Assembly (NCBI GenBank): GCA_050084515.1
Contig: CM114274.1
Coordinates: forward strand, 38,750,001 to 38,814,000
Direction: 5' to 3'
Length of the DNA stretch: 64,000 nucleotides
Origin: Blasia pusilla
Lineage: Eukaryota > Marchantiophyta > Marchantiopsida > Blasiales
Numbering within the stretch: the stretch's first letter is position 1; every line of letters starts with the position of its first letter. A program made the position numbers and the translations under genes. The notes beneath the pieces were generated by a model. It was not told the origin of the DNA and searched no databases. It saw only the letters and a list, made by a program, of their open reading frames with translations. This document shows, piece after piece, positions 43,051 to 55,436 of this stretch.

Positions 43051-45665
43051 TTTCATAGGATCCCCCATGCTATTTGGGACGACTTCCGCCACGCATTCCT
43101 CCTTCCCCTCGCTAGGATCGCCCTTGATCCTATGGATGAGCTCTCTTGGTACCTACTACTTCTCCTTCCACGATGGTGTCTTCGTTACACTCGGGGAGGG
43201 AAGGCCGGTCATAGAGAGGTTATAGCACGTCTGAGACGCTTTCGAGGAGGTGATTGGGAGTCTCTGCAGAGTGAGTTTGTGGCATTCTCGGCGGACGATC
43301 CTGGAGCAGCCAGGTTGCGACGATGTAGGACACTGGGGCGAGCCTGTGAGTACTCGCGAGCTGCACGTGCTCTTCGCCCGATGGACATGGCTCCTTCTTC
43401 AGCTGTTACCATCGATGCCCTCCGGAGGCTACATCCTCGTCCATCGGTTGACATTCCAGCTTTTGCACGTGACTTCCACCCTGACACGGCTATATGCCTT
43501 GACCCGTCCCTCTTTGCACGGGCACTCGGACGTTCTCCGAGGATTGCGGCCGGAGGTTTGTCTGGTATGATGTACGAACACCTTCGTGATTGCTTTCCTT
43601 CCGAGGACACCGCTAGCGGCTTCTCCGAGTTGCTTCAGGTTGCCTCTCACCTAGCTCAGGGGAGAGTGCCAACAGCAGTGGCCCAAGTATTAGGGGCGGG
43701 GCGACTTTTGGCGTTGTCAAAGGAGGGTGGTGGTATCCGTCCGATTGCCATAGGTGAGGTGCTCTTGCGGTTGGTGAGTCGTACTCTCGCTTTGCAATTC
43801 CGTGAGGCTTTCAAATCACATCTGAGTCCGCATCGTTTGGAGTTGCCACGCCCCGGATGTGAGACGGTTGCCTTAGGTTTGAGGGCTTGTCTAGATGTAC
43901 ATCCAGAGTGGGTGGTTCTCCAAGTGGATGTGGAGAACGCCTTCAACTCTAAGTATCTCGGGCTACTATATTCACAGAGTTGAGGGACGGGTGGCCCCAT
44001 GGCGAGCCTCATTCCCTTTGTGCAAAGGCTTTCTATGGGGCCCCTTCGGCCCTCTATTTCCACCATGGTCGATTCGAGGAGGAGGTCACGGTCTTGGAGT
44101 CTGCACGGGACTCGTGGGGTGACCTGGGTGGCGCGTTGTTTGCTGTGGCTCATTACCGAGCGGTTCTTTCTACGGTGGAGGCTTTCCCGGGTTGCATGTT
44201 CCCTTCGCTGGCAGATGATACTCATATTGTTGGTCCTGGAGATCTGGTTGTCCCTGCATTCGAGCACTTTTCAAAGACGGTTGGCACGTGTCGGCCTGGC
44301 GGTGAAGGTGGGGAAGTGCAAGGCTTGGTCTCCATCAGGCCTACGTGATGATCTACATTTACCCGATGGCTTCTTGCGACCTGTCGGAGGGCTTCGAGTC
44401 TTGGGAGTACCGCTCGGGAGCCAGGACTTTGTATCGACTTTCGTGGCAGCGGCTCTTACCGAGGATCTTCTCCACGTTGATGATCTTACGAGGATTGGTG
44501 ACCCTCAAGTCGCCCGGCATTCTCTCTTCTTGTTTTGCTCGTAGACCTGGTACCTCACTAGAACTGTCTCGACATCTAGTCACCTTTCTTCCCTATATAG
44601 ATCCTTTGATAGGAAGCTCATGCAGGTGTTTGGGGATCTTCTAGGACCCGGCTCCTTAGAGTGCCCCATGGGGGAGTTAGCTCGTAGACAGGCCTCTTGG
44701 CCGATTTCTTTTGGTGGAGTAGGTCTTCTCTCGACCGAGTTAGTGGCGCCCTCCGCTTTTTTAGGGAGTTGGGCCACAGTGGCACCCCTGCTTTGCTACC
44801 GATTTTTGGTTAGAGATAGACCGCTCCTTCTACACTACGTCTCCCAGGTCGAGGATGGCTCTTTCCCACTTCAGTCTTCACTCACAGCTTGTAGAGATTC
44901 CCTTCGAGTTGAGGCCAGAGCCGTTCTCCCCACTTTCTCCTCCTTAGTTACCTCCGGTCAGTTTGGGCTCCAATCTTCCTTGATGGAAGCCCACTTTGAG
45001 GCAGTTTTTAGAGGCACTATGTCTGACGGGAGGTTAGGGCCCGTATTCGCTCTTGCTCCGGAAAGGGGGCAGGCTCATGGGTAGGGGCGCGCCCCCTTCT
45101 CCAGGCTTTCCGTATCGCACCACTTACCTATTCCACAGCGATGCGGTTCCGCTTGGGCCTCCCCCAACCATCGGTGGTTGGTTCGACACACTGCGATTGT
45201 CGCCGGAGCCTGGATCCACTTGGTGTGCATTTGGCATGCTGTCCAGTTGGGGGTGAGAGGATAGCCACTCACGATGCAGTGCGGGATATCATGTTCAGTA
45301 TTGCTCGGGAGAGTGGCTTCCATGTGCAGAGAGAGAGGCACTACTCCATGCGGGATTCCCTCATTCGTGCCGATCTCTACATGACACGTGAGGCTGAGGT
45401 GGTTGTGGCGGACGTGGTAGTCACAGATCCTACGCGGGAGGCAGTGCAAGCCCAAGTGGTGGCCCAAGGGCGAATGCTACAAGGAGCGGCGGCGGCAGCG
45501 GCGGCGGTGGCGGCGGCGAAGAAGACACATATCTACAGTCGACTACACGAGGGACACATCTTCATCCCCTTGGCCATAGAGATGTATGGGGCTATGGGGG
45601 AGAGGTTGACTCGTTCGTTCACGGATGCGCCCATCATCTCCACTCGAGAAATGGGTTGTCCTTAG
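43051..45665 (+). pseudogene. LINE ORF2: reverse transcriptase and restriction-like endonuclease
   Basis: The first frame (to 43983) contains GGLSGMMYEHLRDCF, GRLLALSKEGGGIRPIAIGE, LLRLVSRTLALQFR and motif A VLQVDVENAFNS. A frame change near 43950 leads to the palm and motif C, SLADDTHIVG (ADD in place of the usual YADD). Further frames cover GLAVKVGKCKAWSP and LRVLGVPLGS, then, after a stop at 44542-44544, FGGVGLLSTELVAPSAFLGSW. The last frame (45141-45662) has a CDC...H...C finger (THCDCRRSLDPLGVHLAC), AVRDIM, then IRADLY and VVVADVVVTDP, the spaced acidic residues of a PD-(D/E)xK-type endonuclease. An 11-residue Ala-rich tract from a GCG repeat follows. Frameshifts make it inactive. Confidence 0.75.
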
Positions 45666-45980
45666 CTCTGCGATTCTCAGTATTGTAGGCGCTGGTCTCC
45701 ATAGCGTTGCGGCGTGCCCAGGCTAATGGGATTTTTTGCGGCGGGCTCAGCTGTGGGAGACGCCATGGCGCTAGAGGCCCACTTAGTAGTAGTCATAGCT
45801 CTCTTGTTGTTGCTGATATTGTCTCTGCTGTTGGTGAGTTTAAATCGTTAGGGGGAATGCCCCCTTCTTCCTTTTCTGGTCTTGTTGTGGCCTTCAGGTT
45901 TTGACTCTTTGAGTCCCCCTCTTTTGTACTTCCGATGGGTTTTCCATAACTCGTTTTTATCGAAGTGCATCTTTGTTTTT
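43051..45980 (+). mobile_element. LINE with restriction-like endonuclease, 5'-truncated
   Basis: The element covers reverse transcriptase, a Cys/His finger, an endonuclease region and a 3' UTR of about 300 bases (45675-45980) that recurs alone at 4662-4970. The left edge is near an ATAC repeat at about 43033-43048; the start of the element is missing. There is no LTR, and the end is a T-rich gcatctttgttttt, not a poly(A). This layout (reverse transcriptase, CCHC finger, then C-terminal restriction-like endonuclease) is that of early-branching LINEs such as the R2, NeSL, CRE and Utopia groups. Confidence 0.75.
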
Positions 45981-46282
45981 TCCATATGTCTTCGCTAGAT
46001 TAGACGTACGAAGCCATAACTCCTTGCTCGGCTACTTCCTACGGCCGGACGGCATGTGTATTTAAGTAGGAGGGCTTCAAACCTTCAATATAAACGTTCC
46101 TGAAACATAAATGGAAATCGTCTTTCTTTTGTTATATGGTCAAGGGCTTGAAGGACGTCTAAAATTTAACGGCCTCCAAGTGAGGCGCCTTATTACATTG
46201 TTACAACGGGGCGTGTCATAAGAAATACATCGCTTTTAGGGAACATCCAGTGGGGTTGCAAGAAAAACAATGGAACCATATA

Positions 46283-46533
46283 AAAACAGGTTTAGCACTT
46301 AGCACCATTTTCCACTCCATAAGAAGATTTTCTTAGCTTCTAATATGGCCTAACAGTACTTTTGTAATTAACTTTACTAACCAAATAAACTTAAACCCTA
46401 AACCATATGACTACTTCCAACTTGCATATCCCTTGGATGCATTACATAGCAATGGAAATACAATGTAAGAGTTAGAAGCTAAGAAAATCTTTTTATGGAG
46501 TGGAAAATATGGGTAGCCAAGTGTCACACTTAG
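46283..46533. mobile_element. MITE-like element with inverted ends
   Basis: About 50-base arms at the two ends are reverse complements. The core is ttccactccataagaag..ttttcttagcttctaa (46310-46342) against its complement at 46469-46502, and the outer parts agree less well. The interior is AT-rich and non-coding. Size and structure fit a MITE; no target duplication was determined. Confidence 0.6.
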
Positions 46534-46784
46534 GTCCATACATCTCAATAGGTAATGAGATGAAGCGATGTCCTTCCGGAAAAGGATAATATAACTAAGT
46601 CTTGTTCCCCATCCTAGCCGTCGTACCTTATAGCAATCTCCTTGTGCAACTACCTATGCCCTCGTGATATCTACAACTATAAAAATGGCCATAACTTTGT
46701 ACTTTGTATGGTATCATGTATAAATCCAAGAAAATGAGGAAATACCATATATATGCGATAGTATCGTTCTCTCATAACCAATAG

Positions 46785-47560
46785 TATCGTGACCTTCATA
46801 GCCAAATTTGCGATGATGCGGAACATCAAAACTCTAGTGGGCTCATATTAGGATGGAATTGCGTCAGAGTCTCTAGAATGAGACATGAGTTGTAAGCAAG
46901 ACGCAAGCCTTATTTGGCACCTCCTGTGATGATGATCGTGCCCAAGTAGAACAAGACCAAATGCCAAGAGGGACTTGAGAGGAGCTCAAGTTCCACAATA
47001 GTTTGGCGGTAAGGAACTTGGAACTTAACTTAGAGTTTGGGGATTCTAAACATTTGAGGTCATAAAGGATAGACCCAAGATAAGTTTGGGATGAATAGGT
47101 AGCATTGGAAGGCATAGGAGAAGAAAATTCCAATGCACAAAGGATCCAGACAAATGTATGAGCAGAGATTGAGAAACCACCCCTAAACTATTGAAATGAT
47201 TTTTGGGTTGAGGGTCACAAGGAGGGGTCCAAGAGGACTTTCCCCAAGGTAAGGAGGGGGTGGAGATCTCTAGAACTTAATATAAGATGGAGGGTCTCCT
47301 AGGGAGTTTGGGACCCAAACCCCACCTTGGGGAATAGTGGGGATGAACCAAGGGTGAGACTAGCTTCGGGGTGTGGACATCAAGCCAAGTCCAAGAGGAT
47401 TCATTATGGATATCAACCTTCGACCTTGGCCATTGACTCAGATAGTTATTAGTGGGTTTGGCTAAAGACTCCTTCAAGGTCCATTGTGTCACGATTATTA
47501 GGATAGATCGGTGGGATCTAGCAAAGCATCTTCACGAGTAGTGGAGGACAGGCCCAGGAG
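46785..47560 (+). mobile_element. Strongly diverged LTR related to family B
   Basis: Starting at TATCGTGACCTTCATA, this stretch follows the B solo LTR (20725-21726) in order: cggaacat, gggctca, gagacatgag, gggttgaggg, then ccccaccttgggg against ccccactttgggcg. Many differences are C-to-T or G-to-A, and TG at the start has become TA. The right end cannot be placed with confidence. Probably an old, methylation-decayed solo LTR. Confidence 0.55.
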
Positions 47561-48639
47561 GTCAAGGATGACCTGTTGAGGCTCCGGGAAAGGGTTTAGG
47601 TTTAGGTTTAACTTGAGAGAGCAGGTTTCTCCTTCGTTTCGGCTTATTTAGAGCCATATTGAGGAACTTACTATTTTAGGTCAATATCATTTTGAGTATA
47701 TGATCGACTTTCTATTTTTGGTAAGAGGCCCTTGACCTCCTACATCAGGTCAAGAGCCAAGGAGGTGACTTCGGAGAATAGGTTACCATGGAGAGAGCTT
47801 GGGAGAGGGGATGGGTATACCTCAAGGAGAGAGAGCTTGAGAGCTCATTCTCTTTTTGTTGAACCTTTTGGCATGAGGCGGCGGAGCTATGGTCCCTTGC
47901 CTTGTGAGTGTAACCCAAGCCTCTCATTAGGAGAGTGGGTTTGGTTTGACATGAGAGAGTGTACACACCTTTGAGAGCTATGGTGTGAGATGGTGTAGAG
48001 AGAGATTGGATCTTACTTTACAAAGAGAGAATGAGAGAGTGAGAGAGCTTCATGGGGGAGCTCGCTGGTCACTCACTGTTTTTGCAGGTTGGGGACCGTG
48101 TTCTCCATTCAGCGGCTCATGGGAGTGCTCACCGGAGCAAGGGTTGCTTTGATTGTTCTTTACATTTGCCGATTTTTTGTGTGGAAGAGTGGCGCGCGGA
48201 AGTGCTACCCAATTTCTGATAAGGATTGATTATGGGGGCGAGTTGCCCCATACTTGTGCTCTCAAGAGCACCATGTAGCTTGCTGATTTGTATTTTTACA
48301 GGTTTTACATTTTTGTTGGGAGAAATCAGCGCAGAAGCGCTGCTGAATTTTGTGTAGGAGAAAGAGACATTGGGCTTTACCATAATCCCTGTCAATGTTT
48401 ACTGAAATGTTTGATTGTAAATATTTTTTGACATTGTCGTAGATCGTGAGGTTGTGCACGCTGTGCAACAAACAATGCATAATTTGGAGTTGCGAGCAAA
48501 AATTTATGGTCAATCTTGCAAAACTGCCATTGCTAGGCGATTTTTAGGGTTCAATTGTTTAAACCCTACACCAGCTGCCATACCGTCGGTGGCTGTCACC
48601 ATCATAGTCACCATCAACGGTTTGCCGTCAATGGTCAAC
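47561..48639. other. Non-coding stretch with weak internal repeats
   Basis: GA-rich phrases (gagagagcttg, gagagagtg) recur around 47795-48050. An imperfect repeat around gaagtgctacccaatttctg (48190) and gaagcgctgctgaattttgtg (48335) follows, then an intergenic-looking end with ATCATCGTCACC-type repeats next to A3. No gene recognised. Confidence 0.4.
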
Positions 48640-50929
48640 CATCATCGTCACCGGTCGGCCATCACCCCGTGTCATGAAATGAGACCTATCACTGGCTCCT
48701 CCAAGTGATGTCTGAATCTGGAATGGGTAAGGCTCAAGCTCTGACCTCCGAGTACCCAAACCAATACATGCCACCTTTCCCAACATCAAAGGTTGGGCAC
48801 CAAAGTCTAACAAGACTCTATTTGGTCTATACATCTGTCCTGTAGGACTCACCAATCGGAATATCCCACTCCGGTTGGCCAACATACATATACCAGGTGT
48901 AAGCCTCCCACGATCAAAAGCTGGCGGGGCTGGTAATGCATCCATCTTCGCCGCTACTGCGTGCCAAGTAGCACTGGTACTCAATGCTATACCTGACATA
49001 GAGGGTTGCTCCACCGCAACACCCTCATCCACCTCAATACGTGTAGTAGTAACACTCCCACGTTCACACAACGTGACTGCTAGCTGAAATACATGAGCTA
49101 AGTCAACTCCTAAGGCCATCAACTCAGTGGCTGAAAACAATGTGGATCCCAATACTGAAGTTGCCATCCGCATATCTTTGCCTTTGGATCTTTGCATCCG
49201 TGTCTACTACACGCAATGTAGATGCCTCAGTCCCCACTGTAGGCTCAATAGGCTACGTAGGAACCATGGATGGAGTCCTAAGCACCTCAGACAACAAGAA
49301 TGATGGGGGAGCCTAGCCTGCCTCCCAGCCTTACCCCTTTGTGGGTCTAACTCCACAGTAGCACCACGTGGCTCTGATGCTCGAGTGGCTCCTCTCGTAA
49401 CTGCAGCTGATACCTCAACCATAACCTCCTCTCGTAACGGCACTCGCCATATAAGAGAGATCATCCCCTCCATAAGAGGTGGAAGCCCCTGCTCCCGAAC
49501 CTGCTCTATGCTGGAGACCAGCCATAGTAGCCAACAACTGCTCAATCCTGTTAGCCATAGCTGACTCTGTCATAGTGGTAGGGGCAGCCACCATAGGCTC
49601 TCCAACTGCTAGTCCAACTCTACCACCTCTACCACCTCGGCCTCTCAGAGCTACTCCACCACGGCCGCGGCCTGATCTCAACTCTGGATGAAGATCAAAG
49701 CAACGCTCTCGAGGATGACTTGGTCTCCCACAATGATCAAAGTAAGTTGGGGCTGACTAAGGTCCATCCTCCAAAGTCCGTCTCCCATCCTCTTGGGGAC
49801 AAAACCTCCTGACATGATCACCTCCACATGTCCAACATGACTATCCTTGCTGCGGGGCAGCAAATGAAGGCAATGGTCTCTGCGTAAGTGCCCCTGTAGG
49901 ACCTAACTGAGGTCGTGTGTAGCCCCCACGACTCCCACTAGTACTACCACCACCACTACTACGAGACTATGAGATGGACTGTTGAACATGAGAAGCAGTA
50001 GTTGTATCCCTACAGAATGCGGATATCACCACCCTCTCCTCCACCATGTTAAGCTCAATCTTCTCAGATAGAGCAAACACATGGGCCAATATGGGTGAAT
50101 CATCACTCATAAGAGTAGCATCAGGTACCCTACGGCGCAACTCTCTGTCCAAAATCCCATACCAAAACTAGACTGCCTAAGCCTCAGTCACACCCTGGGT
50201 AACTAAAATCAAGCGTCGTATACGAGTGTATGCCTCACGAAGACTCTCACCAGTCTTTCGCTCAAATTCCTAAAGACTCCTCAACTTCTCTGTCTTCACT
50301 CCCTGATAGTTCTTCTTCAACCTCTTGAAGAACTCTACAACTGGGTTGAACGATGCTGGGGCACTAGTACCTCCACTAGTACCCCACTTCACCTCGTACT
50401 CGCACCATTCAACGTCGGGTTGGCTGACATAGTAAGAGCACTACTACCAATACCACCATGGGTGATACACACATAGCCTGGAGACCAATGTTGTCTCCAC
50501 GCCTCAATCTCAGCAGCATGGTCCCTCCTAAACTCATGGTAATCATCCATGGGTGGTCCCTCCAAGTGCTGAAACAACCCCTTCCAAGCCAAGAAGGGTA
50601 TAAACAACGTGGCATTTTTGCAATATCTGCATATCATACCACGTATCAAACTCCTGAATGAAGTCCTCCAACTCAATGGTGCCCATTGCACTCCAGTATT
50701 GTCGTGGGCCCTTCATGGCCCCATACATCCCGTCCATGTCCCAAATCAATGGGGTTGCAACACTCGATAACAACGTAGAAGACTTCGTGTTTGGAACACC
50801 CTCGTCTTCCTCTTCATCAACCGTCGGAAGTGGAAAAGGTAGCCAACACCTCAATCCACTCCGTGTAAAACCACCACTGTCCGCACCACGGTCCCCCACC
50901 AAACCACCAGACAGCTTCGTGATGACCAA
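48640..50929 (-). pseudogene. Gag and protease of A3
   Basis: The minus reading starts MVITKLSGGLVGDRGADSGG at 50929 and follows A1 through LEDFIQEFDTW, HEFRRDHAAEIEAW, the GVTEA join and a basic Gly/Arg-rich region (GRGRGGVALRGRGGRGG at about 49670) to a protease with LLDFGAQPLMLGKV. Here the active site DSG reads DFG, so Ser is lost. Two TAG codons at 50168-50170 and 50177-50179 replace Gln codons still present in A1. Several frameshifts occur near 50600 and 50400. Confidence 0.8.
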
Positions 50930-52904
50930 CGCCGATGCCGCACCACCACCAAATCACCACCACTAAGTAATCAAGTGACGTCAATGTCGCTGTACTATTC
51001 TAGCTCTACTAGCTATGGGTGTGGGCAACCTAACCTGTCATCACCACAAGAAGCCTCCCACGGTCTACTGGTCATCACTCCAGTCTCACCGTGAGAGAAA
51101 AAATATAGTCTGACTGGTCATCACTCCAGCCTCACTACCGGTAGCACACAGGAGTAAACTACTCTGGAAATCAGCGTCAAACCTAACAATGGGCGAGCAA
51201 GCAAGAAGCAACGATGGAGGGGATCCAAACACAGGAAGTCCAACGACAACCCTCCAATTGCAAATGGAAGTACAAAATGGAAATCAAGGTAACACGATCC
51301 ACCAAACGTGGCGCCCCCTGAATCCACAGAACCAACCACACAATTCTAACGCAATAGCTACTCCGCCGGTTGTCGATGACGTGCTAGTTGCACTCGCAGT
51401 ACCTGAAAATGTCACATGTATGGAGAGGCCACACCATACTATGCACTAGAGGTCCATCAACTGAAAACCCAAGACGCATAAAAGTGCCTAACGCATCTTC
51501 AAATAACTCCAAATGAGCTACACCAATGCGTACATTGTCATAGTGAAGTACTCAACAGTTAAGCGTCTTCCAGGCAGAATAGCCCAAAGATGGGTGACCA
51601 ATTATGCAACACTCAACTCACAAATCCTGCAAGAACTGCCTCACGCCCAAGCAAGCAAGCTTCCTTACTTGCTCCTTGCTCTTTACTCCGCCTCTCACGC
51701 CCACTCGCCCCGAGCAACCACGAGTTGCCTCAAAGCCTCGAGAAATGCTCGAGACATGCCCCTATCGCCTCATTTGCCACGCTTTGCTATGCTTCGCTAT
51801 GGAGAGAGGCTCAACCAGAGCGCCCCCAATGGGATAGGCATCTCCAACAACGGAAAAGTCACCAACCAACTAGCCCCTCCGATCTGCTGTCCACCATAGC
51901 CAGACCTTGAGCTAGTCCGCAAAATTTCGACAAGAAATTACTCCACAAATCCTCAACCAAAACTAAATCTGTTTTGACCAGAATTCAATTGGCCACCATA
52001 GCTATCTCTCCACAAAAAATTAGTTATAATCGAGCTTTGTACTCCGAGCTAAAAATCAGACAAAATTTTTGTCCATACACCTCCAGAATCGCAAATCCGA
52101 CAGTGGTTCCGCCCAGATTCATGCACACAGAAATCTGCAACACTCTTTCACCACAGCAGCAATCCGCTCCACACACTCAAGCAGATAGCTTCACATGATC
52201 AACATGAGATCAAAATAGAGGTAGCAATAGGAACCTCTCACCCGATGTGGATGAACTTCAACAAAGCTTCCGCACTCCAAGCCCTCCACATCAGAAAACC
52301 GTCGAGCACGAACCAGAATCTTCAATCTTTGATAACTTCCAACTCCCTTGACTAAATCCAGTGATCTAAAGTGCGTTGGAAAGCTCTCAGCAAGGCACTA
52401 CTTTCCCAACCAACCACGCAGCAGATCCACACCTCCAACATAGGCCACAAGCCACAAAAATCCACGGTTGAGTACACGATCAATCCTAACCTGATCCACG
52501 ATCAAAGCTACCATCGATCTACTCCAGTTCTTTGAGTGAAATCCGGAAAAGACCTACTATCATAAAACACCTATAGAATCACATAAAATTGATCCAAACC
52601 GACTCCACGATGGGAGAATCCAGGTCGAAGCTTGCGCGAACCACCAAAGCCAAGAGCTCTACTCACTACCAAGGCTAACTCCCAACACAACATGCTCAAC
52701 TCAAAGAACTAACTGTTCTTTGAGTACACTCCACACTATACCCTCCAACCTAAGGGCGGGCCCTATTGGAAAAATCACCCTCAACGGAGTAACCCCCAAC
52801 CCTATATATGAAACCGCATCCCTACCTAGACACTACGGCCCTACATAAGGTATGGCCTCTACTAGCACACTATACTCTACGACATAATCCGTATGGTCAT
52901 GACA
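48640..52904 (-). mobile_element. Ty3/gypsy family A, copy A3, 3' truncated
   Basis: On the minus strand it begins at 52904 with TGTCATGACC (5' LTR), followed by the leader (to 50930), gag and protease, and stops at about 48640 inside the protease, so the methyltransferase and all downstream domains are missing. It lacks the M and X2 insertions of A1 and so serves as the empty-site reference for both. Its 5' edge directly abuts the truncated start of A4, which suggests that A3 inserted into, or recombined with, A4. Confidence 0.82.
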
Positions 52905-53690
52905 AAGCAAGTGCAATGACTCCTATTGTTGATGCTCAAGAGGGGCATGTGTTGAGCACGTTGTTAGGGGCGGCCACCATTGTGTACCGCGCTCCTTTAT
53001 TTTTTTCTTCTGATGTTATGACATTGGGGGGTACGCCCGCCGAGGCTTTTTGGCTGGACGCTTCACAATGTGAGCGTAGAGTTGGAGTTCTTGCATCACG
53101 CTCATAGGAGATTGCAGAGGAGATGATGGACTTGCCCTTGGAGCGGATGCTCGGGCCGTCCATGTCAGATTCATGGCAGGCTGCAGTTGCTTGGATGGCG
53201 GAGATGCCTGCCAGACCCGGGATAAAGCGTGTCATGGCTTTTCCTGGTGTTATGTTGCTGGATAACCGAGGAGAGGTCTTCCAGTTGGTGAGTCCCAGAG
53301 GTAGAGCTTTTAGTCCGTAGCACATCTTGTTGGATTCAGGAGCGCAACCCCTGATGTTGGGGAAAGTGTCATTCAGAGGATTGGGCTTTACGAGAACCGA
53401 TGTGAAGCGTTGTCCATTCCGGATACAAACATCCTTGGGTGGAGCGAGTACCACACAATATATCACCCTATAGGAGGTCGTGGTGAGGATTTTCCCCAGA
53501 CATCCTACATATGAGTCCGTGGTGCGAGCCAAGGCGATAGTGATTGATGCAGAGTCCTACGACGTCTTGGTTGGTGGAGCAGTGTTATACCCGATGGGGT
53601 TTTCCCTGGATTACTCGGAGGAGTCAGCGTTCTATAGACCAGGATGCCAGTCAGGTGATGGGCGCCTTAGCTCATTATCCATTTGATTCA
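52905..53690 (+). pseudogene. Gag end and aspartic protease of A4
   Basis: Plus-strand fragments read MSDSWQAAVAWMAEMPARPG and MLLDNRGEVFQLVSPRG, then, after a stop, ILLDSGAQPLMLGKV with the retropepsin active site (DSGA, 53333-53344), TSLGGAS and YDVLVGGAVLYPMGFSLDY. The order matches A1 (17107-17694). In-frame stops at 53318-53320 and around 53470 break it. Such proteases cut the element polyprotein. Confidence 0.78.
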
Positions 53691-53902
53691 TAGGTGCAGT
53701 GATCGAGCAACGGCCAAGAGAGATGGCGACCTTAGCAGCATTTAGGAGTGCCATCACTTGGCCTAGTGATTTGATTGAGGGACATGTCCATGCAGAGGAT
53801 ACTCTCGGTCCTGACATTTCTATGGAGAGGAGTGTTATGGTAGCCGCATCATTCCGAGGAGGAGAGGTGCCATTATGGGGCTCGACTGAGGAGCTTTGAC
53901 GA

Positions 53903-55230
53903 TTGGCAGATGAGCACGTGCAAACCGCGTGGAGCGAGGCGTTTGCATCAAAGCATGACGGGTCTGAGGAACCCGAGGTAGCAAGGAGTGCTACAATGAT
54001 ACCCTTGGATACCACACTCATTGTGTGGTATACCCCGGAGGAGGGTATTCGAGTGTTAGATCTCTTTGGAGGGATTAGCACTGGGTTAGCTGCTGTTTTG
54101 CACGCATGAGTGCGAGTACAGCAGTACCTGTATGTGGAGAGTGATGATGTTGTGAGGCGCGTCTCACTACAATATGTGGCGTAATTACGCCTATGTTTTC
54201 CTAACTTATTGTCTGCGTCCGCGATACAGGGGTTCCAAAGTTCCCTACCGAGGGATATTTCGTTGTTGGGGGCGCAGGACTTAGAGCAGGTAGGAACCAT
54301 TGATTTGGTCATTGCCCGTTGGCCATGTCAGGGCCAATCGAGTGTTGGACGAGGCAACGGGTTGGCTCACACTCGGTCAAGGTTTTTTGGGAGATGTTCA
54401 AGATCTTATGACAATTGCAGGAGCACCAGTCTCTTTCTCCAACCTACATTCTCCAGAATGTGCCGATCTTAGGAGACTCTAGGTCATGGGTGGTGACGAG
54501 TGCTCATCAAGTGCGTGCCTAGATCGGCCTAGTGGTGTTCTTGGATGCGGCGAGTGTAGGTTCTAGAGACCATCGCCGGCGTCTATGGTTGACCAACTTG
54601 ATGCCCCATGCGGTGTTACAGAGGGCGTATGCGAGAGTGGAGCGCCCCTCCCATTTGTTCGTGGATTCCATTCTGGATCCAAGTCGTCGATCACAGGCAG
54701 TGAGGCACGATGATCGACCACTGTTGACTGTGGTCAACAGTGGAGGCAAGCCGTGGGCAGCCTTGCCCACGTTTGTGAGTTTTCCCGCTTCCTATGCATA
54801 CAAGGAGGCCGGTCCTGGCTTGGTTTGGGATGACCAGGTTCAGCGGTTGGTGGAGCCCAACGCCAACGAGAGAGAGCGAGCGATGGGATTTCCCACAAGA
54901 GTGATGGCAGTACCGTCAGTGTCTGAGGCATCACGACGTCATGTCTTGGATCAAGCGATGGACCTGAACTACTTGACATGGATCCTCAGCTTGGGAGTGG
55001 CTGAGCAGCGTCGTACGAGATCGCGACAGATCACAGCGGTTGCGTTGGTGAGCCCCATGCCTATTGAGACGGTGGAGGTAGTGGCTGGGGGCAAGACTCG
55101 AGGATATCTACACACCATGGGAGATTGGGAGAGACACCCTTGGACTTCTTGGGATGTTTTGCAGGTACGCCAAGAGATGATAGCCACAGTTTTAAGCGTG
55201 GTTCTAGGCACTCCATGTGGAGGAGATTAG
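53903..55230 (+). pseudogene. C5-cytosine DNA methyltransferase domain of A4
   Basis: Motif I is VLDLFGGISTGLAAVL (54053-54100), the AdoMet-binding loop. A 190-base stretch with stops leads to LIDLVIARWPCQGQS-type motif IV (Cys codon 54326-54328; in context IDLVIARWPCQGQS). Motif VI reads YILQNV (Glu usual; A1 keeps ENV). Motif VIII is RDHRRRLWLTNL near 54570. Then come LTVVNSGGKPW and motif IX-like ERERAMGFP (about 54870-54897), and a motif X-like RHVLDQAMDLNYLTWILSLG end. Length and motif order are those of a complete C5 methyltransferase fold, with an unusual R-W in place of the common P-P before Cys. It lies between protease and reverse transcriptase. Stops and one frameshift inactivate this copy. 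The domain would methylate cytosine in DNA, possibly the element itself; retrotransposon C5-methyltransferases are known from charophytes and dinoflagellates. Confidence 0.87.
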
Positions 55231-55436
55231 AGTTTGCAGTTGGCTGCAGGAGAGCGGCGGAGTGATATTTTCGAGACGGGTTTGCACCATAGCAACCACC
55301 GATACCCGCGTTATAGAGTCCTACCATAGTCACGATGGAGACTTGGGAGCCAGATATGGGCCCTAAGTAGACAGGAGGAGAGCGGTGCCGGATACATTAG
55401 TTCCTCAAGAGTTATAGGAGTTGCTTTGCTTTTAGC

